Shown here: positions 7,073 through 14,842 of the stretch, piece after piece
Numbering within the stretch: the stretch's first letter is position 1
How the letters are laid out: each line of letters begins with the position of its first letter
DNA from: JAEDES01 sp964616405
GTDB taxonomy: Bacteria > Bacillota_I > Bacilli_A > RF39 > UBA660
Reading direction: 5' to 3'
Assembly (NCBI GenBank): GCA_964616405.1
Contig: CAZTRE010000025.1
Location: 1 to 16,113, forward strand
Length of the DNA: 16,113 bases
The notes under the pieces: generated by a model
Database searches by the model: none
What the model saw: only the letters and a program-made list of their open reading frames with translations
Told to the model about the DNA's origin: nothing
Translations under genes and position numbers: made by a program

Positions 7073-7741
7073 AGATCCAAATGATGTAGTAGTATAAGCG
7101 GCATAGTCTCTATCTTCATAAAGAACATTCAACCCCTTAAATAACCCATCTGATAAATCTGAATTAGGTGTAATAATTTCTTTGATATGACCACCAGCTT
7201 CAACAGGAATAAATCCAATAACATATTTAGGATCTAAGATAAAATTTCCTGCCTCTGCATCAACAAAGAATAAATTCTCTGACAAATCCTCATCAGGAAT
7301 TCTTATTAAAATAGCCCCAAGAGAACCCTTATGTGCATCAGCATTTATTATTTCCTTTATAATTGTTTTATTATCAGGATAATAACTAACATTATTAAAT
7401 AACCTTATTGGAGTATTGGTAGTATTTTCATTTAACGTACCAATGATAAGACCATAGGTAAGAATACTTTCAATATCTTCTAGGCTTGCATTACCTGTAC
7501 GATGTATTCCAACTAGTACATTATCTTCACTTGTAAGCCCCTGAAGAAACTCCATCATTTCATCAGAAATAACATCATCACAACGTTCACTATATAATGT
7601 TTCGAAACTAGTAAAAGGAAAACCTAGTTTTTTTAATTTTTCATACCTAGCATGAAGTATAGATGTTTGCTTTTCTGCATCATCTATACTTTGATCTTTA
7701 CCAGTATCTTTATCACTTAAATTTCTTTTAAACAAATTCAT
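7064..7741 (-). CDS. Unrecognised 225-aa protein with a faint ADP-ribosyltransferase-like pattern
   Basis: The start is placed at ATG 7741-7739, because AGGTG sits 6 nt before it on the minus strand and overlaps the alternative GTG at 7750. The protein is soluble, with no signal peptide or membrane segment. The N-terminal 35 residues are polar and probably disordered. A core follows with VGIHRTGNAS...IESILTYGLIIG, then YYPDNKTIIKEI, then GAILIRIPDEDL. The spacing G-x-H-R-T-G ... I...GL recalls the first motif of ART/PARP-like folds (H...G...GL), but I cannot identify the later catalytic Tyr and Glu with confidence, so this is only a hint. It sits alone and convergent between mraY and ftsW, where murD is usual, with its own promoter. 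This suggests insertion into a wall-synthesis cluster. Confidence 0.8.
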   Translation of the reverse strand: MNLFKRNLSDKDTGKDQSIDDAEKQTSILHARYEKLKKLGFPFTSFETLYSERCDDVISDEMMEFLQGLTSEDNVLVGIHRTGNASLEDIESILTYGLIIGTLNENTTNTPIRLFNNVSYYPDNKTIIKEIINADAHKGSLGAILIRIPDEDLSENLFFVDAEAGNFILDPKYVIGFIPVEAGGHIKEIITPNSDLSDGLFKGLNVLYEDRDYAAYTTTSFGSKK

Positions 7742-7758
7742 TAACGTCACCTAAAATA

Positions 7759-7787
7759 ATTTTAATATATGTAAGATAATTTGTAAA
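7759..7787 (-). promoter_or_regulatory. Promoter of the minus-strand gene
   Basis: Read on the minus strand, TTTACA (7787-7782) is followed by a 17-nt spacer and TAAAAT (7764-7759). The AGGTG ribosome binding site follows. This is the best-spaced -35/-10 pair seen for a gene in this part of the window. Confidence 0.55.
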
Positions 7788-7837
7788 TAGAGGGATATAA
7801 GTAATAATGGATAGGTTCTTTTTCATGGTCAATAAAA

Positions 7838-7849
7838 TATACTTATACT
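7838..7849 (+). promoter_or_regulatory. Possible -10 region of ftsW (tandem TATACT)
   Basis: TATACT occurs twice in direct succession (7838-7843 and 7844-7849), just before the AGGTG ribosome binding site (7850-7854). TTCTTT at 7816-7821 would be a weak -35 for the first copy with a 16-nt spacer. Either copy would give a very short leader, so the assignment is tentative. Confidence 0.3.
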
Positions 7850-7859
7850 AGGTGATGCT

Positions 7860-8948
7860 ATGAATAAAAAGATAGATAAAGTGCTTTTATTGGCAGTTAT
7901 TATACTCGCATCCTTTGGACTTATAATGATTTATTCAGCTTCAAGCATTTGGGCAGATTATAAGTTTAACGATAGTTTTCATTACGTCAAATACCAAGGT
8001 ATATTCTTTATTATCTCTATAATTGTAATGCTAATAATATCAAAAATAGATTATGAAATATATTATAAGAAGGCATCCCAAATTATTATAGCCTGTTTAA
8101 TTTTATTAATACTAGTTTTAATACCAGGAATAGGTAGTATTAGAAATGGTAGTAGATCTTGGTTTGGAATTGGTTCATTCGGTATTCAACCCAGTGAATT
8201 CGCAAAACTTGGATTAATCATTTTTACTTCAAAATATTTATCTAATAGCGGCAATGAAATAAAAGATTTTAAAAAAGGAGTGCTTCCTATTCTAGGAATA
8301 ACATTACTATTCTTTGGGTTGATAATGCTTCAACCCGACTTAGGTACAGGTACTATTTTAGTCATGGCCATCATATCACTATTATTTATAGCCGGAGTCA
8401 ATTTAAAGTTTTTCTTTTTAGGTGGGGCAATAGGCGTAATAGGTGTAATAATATTAATAATAATTGCTCCTTATCGAATGGACAGAATAACTTCTTTTAT
8501 CAATCCTTGGAAAGATCCTTTAGGTACTGGATTTCAAATTATCCAAAGTCTTTATGCGATTGGCCCAGGAGGACTTTTAGGCACAGGATATTTAAATTCT
8601 ATTCAAAAACACTTTTACTTGCCCGAACCTCAAACAGACTTTATCTTTTCAATTATCTCCGAAGAATTCGGAGTAGCAGGAGCCTTCATTGTTGTTGGAC
8701 TATTCGCAATTATTCTAATTAGAGGCATAAAAATATCTACCCACACCAAAGATTCCTTCTCAAAATATTTATCATTTGGAATTCTCTTTCAAATGATGTT
8801 TCAAACGCTTCTAAATCTAATGGTTGTAATAGGTTTGATTCCAGTAACTGGAGTAACATTACCATTTTTAAGTTATGGAGGAAGTAGTTTATTAGTCAGT
8901 ATGGCAAGTATTGGAATTATTCTAAATATTTCTAGAAGCAGCAGTTGA
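7860..8948 (+). CDS. ftsW: FtsW/RodA/SpoVE family (SEDS) peptidoglycan glycosyltransferase
   Basis: A 362-aa polytopic membrane protein of usual family length. SEDS proteins polymerise lipid II into glycan strands together with a class B PBP. Signatures in order are MIYSASS (24-29), IQPSEFAKLG (109-118), LQPDLGTGTIL (157-167), PYRMDRITSFINPW (204-217), LPEPQTDFIFSIISEE (254-269) with Asp260 at the conserved catalytic position, and LPFLSYGGSS near the C-terminus. FtsW, SpoVE and RodA cannot be separated by motif alone. The dcw-type setting beside mraY and a SpoVD-like PBP favours FtsW or SpoVE. AGGTG at 7850-7854 sets the ATG at 7860. Its expected PBP partner is the gene broken at 3274. Confidence 0.95.
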   Translation: MNKKIDKVLLLAVIILASFGLIMIYSASSIWADYKFNDSFHYVKYQGIFFIISIIVMLIISKIDYEIYYKKASQIIIACLILLILVLIPGIGSIRNGSRSWFGIGSFGIQPSEFAKLGLIIFTSKYLSNSGNEIKDFKKGVLPILGITLLFFGLIMLQPDLGTGTILVMAIISLLFIAGVNLKFFFLGGAIGVIGVIILIIIAPYRMDRITSFINPWKDPLGTGFQIIQSLYAIGPGGLLGTGYLNSIQKHFYLPEPQTDFIFSIISEEFGVAGAFIVVGLFAIILIRGIKISTHTKDSFSKYLSFGILFQMMFQTLLNLMVVIGLIPVTGVTLPFLSYGGSSLLVSMASIGIILNISRSSS

Positions 8949-8973
8949 ATACAGAACGAACATTTGCCATAAT
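8945..8973 (+). promoter_or_regulatory. Promoter of the ORF6N remnant
   Basis: TTGAAT (8945-8950), a 17-nt spacer and CATAAT (8968-8973) form a good sigma-A-like pair starting inside the last ftsW codons. AGGAAG (8980-8985) then lies 8 nt before the ATG at 8994. Confidence 0.5.
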
Positions 8974-8993
8974 TGCTTTAGGAAGTTTGGTAC

Positions 8994-9305
8994 ATGAATA
9001 AATTGTTAAAAAGAGAAGATATAAAAATTGAAAACTTAATATACAAAATTAGAGGAAAACAAGTAATGCTTGATAGCAATTTAGCCAGACTTTATCAAGT
9101 AGAAACCAAAAGAATTAATGAAGCAGTTAAAAACAATTCAGAAAACTTTCCGGAAAGATTTAGTTTTAAACTAAACGACGATGAATTAAATTATTTGTGG
9201 TCGTAGAATGCGACCGCAAATATTAGTGCTAAAAGTAGAGTTAATCCAACTGCGTTTACTGAACAAGGAGTATATATGCTTTCTGCTATGTTTACATTAC
9301 TATAA
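8994..9305 (+). pseudogene. Decayed ORF6N-domain (phage antirepressor/regulator-like) gene with in-frame amber stop
   Basis: The first 70 codons encode a typical ORF6N start: ENLIYKIRGKQVMLDSNLA (residues 13-31), then LYQVETKRINEAVKNN and FPERFSFKLNDDE. A TAG at 9204-9206 stops it at LWS. The same frame then continues with NATANISAKSR and VNPTAFTEQGVYMLSAMF up to a TAA at 9303-9305. 'LRSQ...FTEQGVAML' is the family consensus, so the TAG stands where CAG (Gln) is expected. The C-terminal helix that normally follows the FTEQGV segment and any second domain are missing. ORF6N proteins are DNA-binding regulators common in phages and integrated elements. This copy is probably dead, from a nonsense mutation plus 3' truncation. 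A 70-aa truncated product is still possible, as promoter and ribosome binding site are intact. Confidence 0.82.
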
Positions 9306-9340
9306 ATTTGTTTACTTGTGTAGCAAACATATTATTCTTA

Positions 9341-9349
9341 TGTTATAAT
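9341..9349 (+). promoter_or_regulatory. Promoter of the 340-aa gene, extended -10
   Basis: TGTTATAAT at 9341-9349 is an extended -10. The hexamer 17 nt upstream (TAGCAA) is not a -35 match. GGGGGA (9368-9373) lies 8 nt before the ATG at 9382. Confidence 0.6.
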
Positions 9350-9381
9350 ATAATTAAATTAAATCTTGGGGGAATATTAGT

Positions 9382-10404
9382 ATGAAAAGAAAATTATTAA
9401 CTTTAGAACAAAATCTTTGTAGTGCTAAAGTATTTTTAAATGTATTTGGTTTAACTTTGGAATCAAGAGAAAATATAGATGAACATTCAGAATTGAATAT
9501 CCTAAATAAAGAAAATGAACCAGTCGGCAAATTATTTTTTAAAGAAGGTAAGGCGTGTATTAAAGCAAATACTACCGAAGGAAAACTAAAAGCCAAGTAT
9601 GATATGGCAGAATGTATGGGCTTCATTGATGCTGAATGTAATAACGCAAAACATCTAGAATGGGCGAGTAATATTGATTTTAAACTAACAAATGAAAGAA
9701 AAAAAATATTAGATGGTATTCTACAAATACAGTGTTTAGCTGACTCTGATTTTGGTATGAAATGTCAATGCCATGCGAAATTAGGAATGGAAAAGCCAAG
9801 AGAAAGTAATGAAACGATAACACTTATGAGAGATGGCAGTATCTTTAGTTATGAAAAATATCAAGTAAATACCCGTGAATTAATTGGAATATTTCCACCG
9901 AATCTCGTCGATAGTTTTATAGTTCATCGAATTGACAACAATCCGGGAGATAGCGGTTATAGTGCCACAACATATTATGGTGTACAACAAACTAAAGATC
10001 CCAATAAAATCCAAACCATAACTTTTCAAAAAGAAAATTATAGATGTGTAAGTAATAATAGGGATACTTATTTTTTAAACGTGGACAAGAGAGCGGGTAC
10101 TATTCAAATCGGTGACTTAATGCAAGAAATAGATCCAAGTTATACGGATACAATGGAAAGAATCAGCAAAGATTATATCATTAATGGTGTTCCACTTCTA
10201 GATAATCTAATTAGTATCTCAACAAGCAGTTATACAGATGATGAAGTAAGGGCTTTGTTTGGACGAGATAGAATAAATGTTGAATTTCAAGATGGTTCAG
10301 AGGATGTTACTGAAGCTGCCTTTGGTATAGGCGGAAATGGCACCATAGAAAAATCATCTCCAGTTTCAAATGTAAAAGTATTTGAGAAAAAAGCTAATCA
10401 ATAG
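9382..10404 (+). CDS. 340-aa protein of unknown function
   Basis: I do not recognise this protein. It has no signal peptide or membrane segment and looks soluble. The N-terminal half carries FLNVFGLTLES, GKLFFKEGKACIKANT and KLKAKYDMAECMGF, a beta-rich pattern. A Cys-containing stretch (CLADSDFGMKCQCHAKLGM, residues ~117-135) follows. The C-terminal half (ITLMRDGSIFSYEKYQ onward) has more strand-like segments and ends in a Gly/Ser-rich tail (AFGIGGNGT). A strong GGGGGA ribosome binding site and its own promoter and terminator make it a monocistronic unit. Its neighbours, a dead phage-type regulator and a nucleoside deaminase, say little about its job. Confidence 0.85.
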   Translation: MKRKLLTLEQNLCSAKVFLNVFGLTLESRENIDEHSELNILNKENEPVGKLFFKEGKACIKANTTEGKLKAKYDMAECMGFIDAECNNAKHLEWASNIDFKLTNERKKILDGILQIQCLADSDFGMKCQCHAKLGMEKPRESNETITLMRDGSIFSYEKYQVNTRELIGIFPPNLVDSFIVHRIDNNPGDSGYSATTYYGVQQTKDPNKIQTITFQKENYRCVSNNRDTYFLNVDKRAGTIQIGDLMQEIDPSYTDTMERISKDYIINGVPLLDNLISISTSSYTDDEVRALFGRDRINVEFQDGSEDVTEAAFGIGGNGTIEKSSPVSNVKVFEKKANQ

Positions 10405-10413
10405 CTTTTTTTT
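10387..10413 (+). terminator. Intrinsic terminator overlapping the end of the 340-aa gene
   Basis: AAAAAAGCTA (10387-10396) pairs with TAGCTTTTTT (10402-10411) around a 5-nt loop, with Ts to 10413. The stop codon TAG is part of the right arm. The next promoter's extended -10 begins 2 nt after the T-tract, a very compact arrangement. Confidence 0.75.
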
Positions 10414-10414
10414 A

Positions 10415-10423
10415 TGTTATACT
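10415..10423 (+). promoter_or_regulatory. Promoter of the deaminase gene, extended -10
   Basis: TGTTATACT at 10415-10423 is an extended -10 without a good -35; the hexamer 17 nt upstream lies in the terminator loop. AAGGTGAT at about 10436-10443 then precedes the ATG at 10448. Confidence 0.5.
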
Positions 10424-10447
10424 TTAATTAAAGTAAAGGTGATAAAG

Positions 10448-11728
10448 ATGAATAAAATTTTAATAAAAAATATTAATCTTATTTCTATGGATGATAAAAG
10501 AGGACAAATAGAAAAAAATATAGATGTCTTAATAGAAGGGGATAAGATTGTGGATATCGCTAACAATATTGATAGTGATGCTTTTATAATTGATGGTACA
10601 GATAAATTTGTTTTACCAGGCTTAATAAATGCTCATGCCCACATTCCTATGAGCGTATTTAAGGAAACAGTTGACGGTTACCCCCTAAAAACTTGGTTGG
10701 AAGAGAGCATTTGGCCTAAAGAAGCTAAACTTACAGAAGATGACATTTATTATGCCAGCTTATTATCTTTTGTCGAAATGATTAAAACCGGAACTACGAC
10801 AGTAAATGATCATTATTTTTTTCAGGATGAAATAATTAAAGCATCTAAAGAGATAGGCATCCATCTTATTGAAACGAGAGTTGTCATGGATAGTGATGGT
10901 CAAGGTGCTAATCGTTATCAAGAATTAATAAATTTTTTAAATAAATATCAACCAAGTAATCAGTTAGATTTATCTATTGGTATTCATGGCCTTTATACAA
11001 ATAGCGAAGAATATGTACAAAAAGTATGCACTTTAGCTAGAGAAAAAAAGCTTTTAGTTCATATGCATTTTTGTGAAGATAAAAATGAGGTTCAAACTAT
11101 CAAAGATACCTATAAAGTTGAACACCCTTCAGAAGTCCTAAAAAAATATTTTAAAGACTTAAAATGTGTCTTAGCTCATGGTGTTAAATTAGATGAGGAA
11201 GATATTCAAAACATTAAGAGTATGAATATAGGAATTGCTCATTGCCCAGTAACTAATTTAAAATTAGGAAGTGGCATTGCTGATATAGCTAAATTAAAAG
11301 AAAATAACATTCCTATTGCCTTAGGAACTGATGGACCTGGTAGTGGTAGTAATTTTGATATGTTCGAAGTTATGAAATTTGCCGCTTTATTGCAAAAAGG
11401 TATTCATGAAGAACCACTTCTAATGCCAGCGTATGAGGTCTTAAAAATGGCAACTATAGATGGCGCTAAAGTTTTAGGCCTAGACACCAAAATAGGAAGC
11501 GTAGAAGTTGGTAAACAAGCCAATCTTATTATATTGTCATTAAACAATATAAAAACACAGCCTATTAATGACGTTATAGCTGATATTGTTTATAATGCCA
11601 ATCAAAATAATGTTGAATATGTTATGATTAATGGAAATTTAGTTTTAAAAAATAATAAATTATGTAACATTGATGAGAAAGCTATTATAGAAAAATGCGC
11701 TTCAATTACAAAACGTATTTTCAATTAA
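10448..11728 (+). CDS. mtaD: Amidohydrolase of the MTA/SAH deaminase type (MtaD-like)
   Basis: A 426-aa cytosolic metal-dependent amidohydrolase of usual length. MtaD-type enzymes deaminate 5'-methylthioadenosine, S-adenosylhomocysteine or adenosine to the inosine forms, recycling products of SAM chemistry. Visible residues are His63 and His65 (NAHAHIPMS), His180 (IGIHGLYT), His207 and Glu210 (HMHFCED), His244 (LAHG), His265 (AHCPVTNLKLGSG) and Asp295 (GTDGPGSGSNFDMFE), the expected metal and catalytic set. The start at 10448 is chosen because AAGGTGAT lies just before it; the frame is open further upstream but has no such signal. The TrzA/AtzA-like deaminase family is broad, so the exact substrate is uncertain. 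The gene is monocistronic and 166 bp upstream of the block with the radical SAM gene, whose chemistry uses SAM. A direct link is speculative. Confidence 0.85.
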   Translation: MNKILIKNINLISMDDKRGQIEKNIDVLIEGDKIVDIANNIDSDAFIIDGTDKFVLPGLINAHAHIPMSVFKETVDGYPLKTWLEESIWPKEAKLTEDDIYYASLLSFVEMIKTGTTTVNDHYFFQDEIIKASKEIGIHLIETRVVMDSDGQGANRYQELINFLNKYQPSNQLDLSIGIHGLYTNSEEYVQKVCTLAREKKLLVHMHFCEDKNEVQTIKDTYKVEHPSEVLKKYFKDLKCVLAHGVKLDEEDIQNIKSMNIGIAHCPVTNLKLGSGIADIAKLKENNIPIALGTDGPGSGSNFDMFEVMKFAALLQKGIHEEPLLMPAYEVLKMATIDGAKVLGLDTKIGSVEVGKQANLIILSLNNIKTQPINDVIADIVYNANQNNVEYVMINGNLVLKNNKLCNIDEKAIIEKCASITKRIFN

Positions 11729-11848
11729 TATAAACTTTATAAAAATATAACAATAACGAGATTAGTGATATAAGTTATATTTTAGGGTAAGAAATAAGAA
11801 AGATTTATAATGATTTGTTAGAAAAGGTTTAATATATCGGAGTTATTA

Positions 11849-11857
11849 TGATACAAT
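11849..11857 (+). promoter_or_regulatory. Promoter of the zinc-ribbon/radical SAM gene block, extended -10
   Basis: TGATACAAT at 11849-11857 is an extended -10. TTTAAT at 11828-11833 with an 18-nt spacer is a weak -35. AAGGTGG (11881-11887) lies 7 nt before the ATG at 11895. No other promoter or terminator is evident up to the window end, so this may drive four genes. Confidence 0.5.
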
Positions 11858-11894
11858 AATTATAAGAATAGAAAAACTTAAAGGTGGTAGTAAA

Positions 11895-13115
11895 ATGAAC
11901 GAACAACAAACAAATCAAACATGCCCTAAATGCAATGCAAATATTAAAAGCAATTCAAAGTTTTGCCCAAATTGTGGAACTAATTTAGAAGAACAGACTC
12001 CCCAAATAACAACAAGACAATGCCCTAATTGTAAGACGGAAATACCAGTGCAAAACAAATTTTGTTCAAAATGTGGACAGAATCTAGATGTAATTGAAAC
12101 GATTGATAATAATCTACAAGTTAATGGACTAGATGAATCAAAATTTATGTATTTTAATTTGTCAGAGGAACAAATATTAACAACCATGATTGAAAATGAA
12201 CTAAAGGCCAATAATGAAACGAATAAATTTTCAACTCCGGCCCTAGAAAAAAAGAAAAATATCTTTACAATAGCGTACGGAATAATTATGTTTATCTGCT
12301 TATGCTTATATTACTTTCATACTGCTAGAGGAATTATCTATACAATTATGGCCTTATCAACAATTATATATTTTTGCCTCGTAAAAAACTATAATATTGC
12401 AAAGTTTATTAAAAAAGAGGTAAAGGCTAGACCAGATGAAAAAATAAGTTATATAGTTGCGAGTATAGTATCTGGAAAAATTAATAATTCTTTTCAAAAA
12501 ACAATGAGAATTATTGGCTTAGCTTTAGTTTTCGTTTTACCAATCTTTATTTTCTTTGAACCACACATAATTTATGAAAGACAAGCCGATGATTATGTTA
12601 TTAGATTTTATACTTTAGGTTCAATCAAGAATGATAAAATTTTAGAAATATCAAGTACCTATAAAGGAAGAAATGTTGTAGGAATTCGTGGGGATGTATT
12701 TTCAAATGTTAATACCATAGAAGAAGTAATTTTACCAGATACAATTGTCGAAATAAGAGGAGAAGCTTTTATGAATGCCAAAAGGCTTAAAAGAATAAAT
12801 CTTCCCCCAAAGATAACTGAAGTAAAAGGTAGTACATTTGAGGGATGCAGCCAACTAGAGGAAATTGATATACCAGAAGGAGTCACAAGAATAGGAGGGT
12901 CAGCCTTTAGAGATTGTTATTCACTAAAAACAGCAACTATTCCCGCAACTGTCCGGGAAATAAGAAGTTCGGCTTTTAGAAATACCGCTTTAACAAAAGT
13001 TTGTTATTCAAGTTCAGCTTATGTAGATTCTCGTGCCTTTAAAGATGTATATGGTCTAAGGCGTTACTATCATGAAAACAATTGTGAAGGAGAATATAGT
13101 AACTATTATGAATAA
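11895..13115 (+). CDS. Membrane protein with two zinc ribbons and BspA-type leucine-rich repeats
   Basis: A 406-aa protein. Two N-terminal zinc ribbons have CPKC...CPNC (Cys10, 13, 24, 27) and CPNC...CSKC (Cys43, 46, 57, 60). Hydrophobic segments lie at about residues 125-165, enough for two helices, and 205-226. From about 240 to 390 there are tandem BspA-type (LRR_5) units with the motif 'L..I.IP..V..I...AF..C', for example RINLPPKITEV, EIDIPEGVTRIGGSAFRDC and TATIPATVREI. The ribbons should be cytoplasmic. Three membrane crossings would put the repeats outside, where such repeats often mediate surface binding. The last 8 nt overlap the radical SAM gene if that starts at 13108, which suggests coupled translation. 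Confidence 0.88.
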   Translation: MNEQQTNQTCPKCNANIKSNSKFCPNCGTNLEEQTPQITTRQCPNCKTEIPVQNKFCSKCGQNLDVIETIDNNLQVNGLDESKFMYFNLSEEQILTTMIENELKANNETNKFSTPALEKKKNIFTIAYGIIMFICLCLYYFHTARGIIYTIMALSTIIYFCLVKNYNIAKFIKKEVKARPDEKISYIVASIVSGKINNSFQKTMRIIGLALVFVLPIFIFFEPHIIYERQADDYVIRFYTLGSIKNDKILEISSTYKGRNVVGIRGDVFSNVNTIEEVILPDTIVEIRGEAFMNAKRLKRINLPPKITEVKGSTFEGCSQLEEIDIPEGVTRIGGSAFRDCYSLKTATIPATVREIRSSAFRNTALTKVCYSSSAYVDSRAFKDVYGLRRYYHENNCEGEYSNYYE

Positions 13116-14841
13116 TTATAAATTTATCCATCTTCTATATGTCCCAACTATGGCTTGTAATATGGCTTGTAAATATTGTTACTTAGAAGACAATACAAAA
13201 GATGAGTGGAATAAATATAAACCCCTTGATACTTTGGAATATGCCATAAATAAATTTCACAGTAGTAATGTAATACCTTTTAATATTTCTCTTCATGGTG
13301 GAGAAGTAACCACCTTAAGTAAAAATGACTTTCATGATTTAATAAAATATATTTATGATTATTATCATACCAATAAAAAATTAATTGAATCTCATGGATT
13401 TAAAGTAGGAAATCCCCATATTAAAACAAATCTTTATAATATTGAAAAACATCTTGATACTATGAAAGAATACCAGGTTTCTATCAGTGGTAGCTTAGAC
13501 TTGCCATTAAAGATGCATGACGAATATCGACTTACTAAAAATAATCAAAAAACTTTTTCAAAAATTTTAGATAACATAAAATTATTAGAAAACATTCATA
13601 ATAAAAAGAAAGTGTCCGCTACTATTTTTAAAGAACATTTTGATTTAGACCAAATTACTAAAGACATAAAATTTCTTCATAAAAACACCTGCTTAGATAT
13701 GAATGATTTTAACTTTATGATCGGTTTTGACTATAATTCAAACGGACTACTACATCACTTAGAAGAAAAAGAACAAGTAGCCTTATATAAAAGAATGCAT
13801 CAAGAATTTGATAACACCGAACTAGATGAGGGAGTAAATGGTCCTTGGTTTAATGAATTTGGACCAGATTATTGTACTAATTGTACTAACTGCGGTGAAA
13901 AATTCTTTTTATTAGAGAAAAACGGCGATATTTATTCTTGTGTAAGGGGCCAAAAAAATAAAGACTTTTACTATGGTAATATCTATAAAGATGAAGTATC
14001 ACAAATCCTAGAAAATGCCAAAACCAAGATGTTTTTAAACCATAATAGAGTAGGTTTCAATGAAGAATGTGCTACCTGCAAATATCTATATCTATGTAAG
14101 ACTGGCTGTCCCTTCGTAAAAAATGCATATAAGGAAAATAAATCATACACTTGTCTTCTTCAACAAGAATTATATAAAGATAGAGCTTACGAAGAAGATA
14201 ATCATCAAGAAGAAACAGTTTATGATTATGTCAAAAATCTTCATCCCGATCTAATGATGAAGTATTATCCAACAAACAGAAATACTGAACTAAAATCATT
14301 ACAAACATTAATAGAAGAAGACAAAAAGTTAACTTATATTTATGATCCTGATAGCTTTATTTTATCTATTAATAAAAAAGAATATCCTCTTGAATCACAA
14401 ATTTTAAAAAATAAACGTGAAATAGTTTATATAACCGAAGAAAGTCAAGTAAACATCTACATAAAAAACAATCTATTAGATGAAGAAGCCGATTATCCAA
14501 ACAATAATTCTTTATATATCATTTTACTAAGTGGTCATATGATCCAATATGGAGATGAAAAACGTACTAAGCAAGAACATATTGCCACTCATCAAGTCTA
14601 TAAAGGCGTATTAGAAAAAAACGCCACTGATAAAGTTGGTTATTTTAAATTAGACATTACAAACTTTATTAAAGAATATAGCAAGTACTTAGATAAGGAT
14701 AATCCCAATAATATCTTTTTTACTACAAGTGCTTTAAGAGATTATCACTATCTAAAACAAAAAAACAATGCTTACTATCATATAGCAGCAATAAATTTAC
14801 CATTTCAAAATATAGAATTTTATTATATAGGAGGCAAATAA
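13108..14841 (+). CDS. Radical SAM/SPASM protein, likely peptide- or protein-modifying
   Basis: The start is placed at ATG 13108, giving 577 aa and the usual compact lead-in to the cluster motif; the in-frame ATG at 13072 lies deep in the previous gene. AAGGAG (13087-13092) is rather far upstream, so initiation may depend on coupling to the preceding stop. The radical SAM cluster is CNMACKYCY (Cys17, 21, 24), followed by SLHGGEVTT, which provides the SAM-contacting GGE. A SPASM domain follows with Cys256, 259, 262, 278, 321, 324, 330, 334 and 349, the full set for two auxiliary Fe-S clusters, as in anaerobic sulfatase maturases and RiPP maturases. The final ~200 residues (from about 375) hold no motif I know. 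They might be a substrate-recognition region. The next gene starts 1 nt later, which makes its product the obvious candidate substrate. Confidence 0.9.
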   Translation: MNNYKFIHLLYVPTMACNMACKYCYLEDNTKDEWNKYKPLDTLEYAINKFHSSNVIPFNISLHGGEVTTLSKNDFHDLIKYIYDYYHTNKKLIESHGFKVGNPHIKTNLYNIEKHLDTMKEYQVSISGSLDLPLKMHDEYRLTKNNQKTFSKILDNIKLLENIHNKKKVSATIFKEHFDLDQITKDIKFLHKNTCLDMNDFNFMIGFDYNSNGLLHHLEEKEQVALYKRMHQEFDNTELDEGVNGPWFNEFGPDYCTNCTNCGEKFFLLEKNGDIYSCVRGQKNKDFYYGNIYKDEVSQILENAKTKMFLNHNRVGFNEECATCKYLYLCKTGCPFVKNAYKENKSYTCLLQQELYKDRAYEEDNHQEETVYDYVKNLHPDLMMKYYPTNRNTELKSLQTLIEEDKKLTYIYDPDSFILSINKKEYPLESQILKNKREIVYITEESQVNIYIKNNLLDEEADYPNNNSLYIILLSGHMIQYGDEKRTKQEHIATHQVYKGVLEKNATDKVGYFKLDITNFIKEYSKYLDKDNPNNIFFTTSALRDYHYLKQKNNAYYHIAAINLPFQNIEFYYIGGK

Positions 14842-14842
14842 T

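Noticed and set aside
8949..8993. Short open stretch after ftsW as a remnant of murG or another wall gene
   Set aside because: The 17 or so residues (RTFAIIALGSLVHE) match nothing clearly, and the stretch is better explained as promoter and ribosome binding site for the ORF6N gene.
10382..10447. A 22-residue N-terminal extension of the deaminase from 10382
   Set aside because: It runs through the terminator and promoter between the genes and has no start signal; AAGGTGAT places the start at ATG 10448.
11729..11894. Riboswitch (for example SAM-type) before the radical SAM operon
   Set aside because: The 166-bp gap is AT-rich with no recognisable conserved core or strong paired stems; only a promoter and ribosome binding site can be supported.
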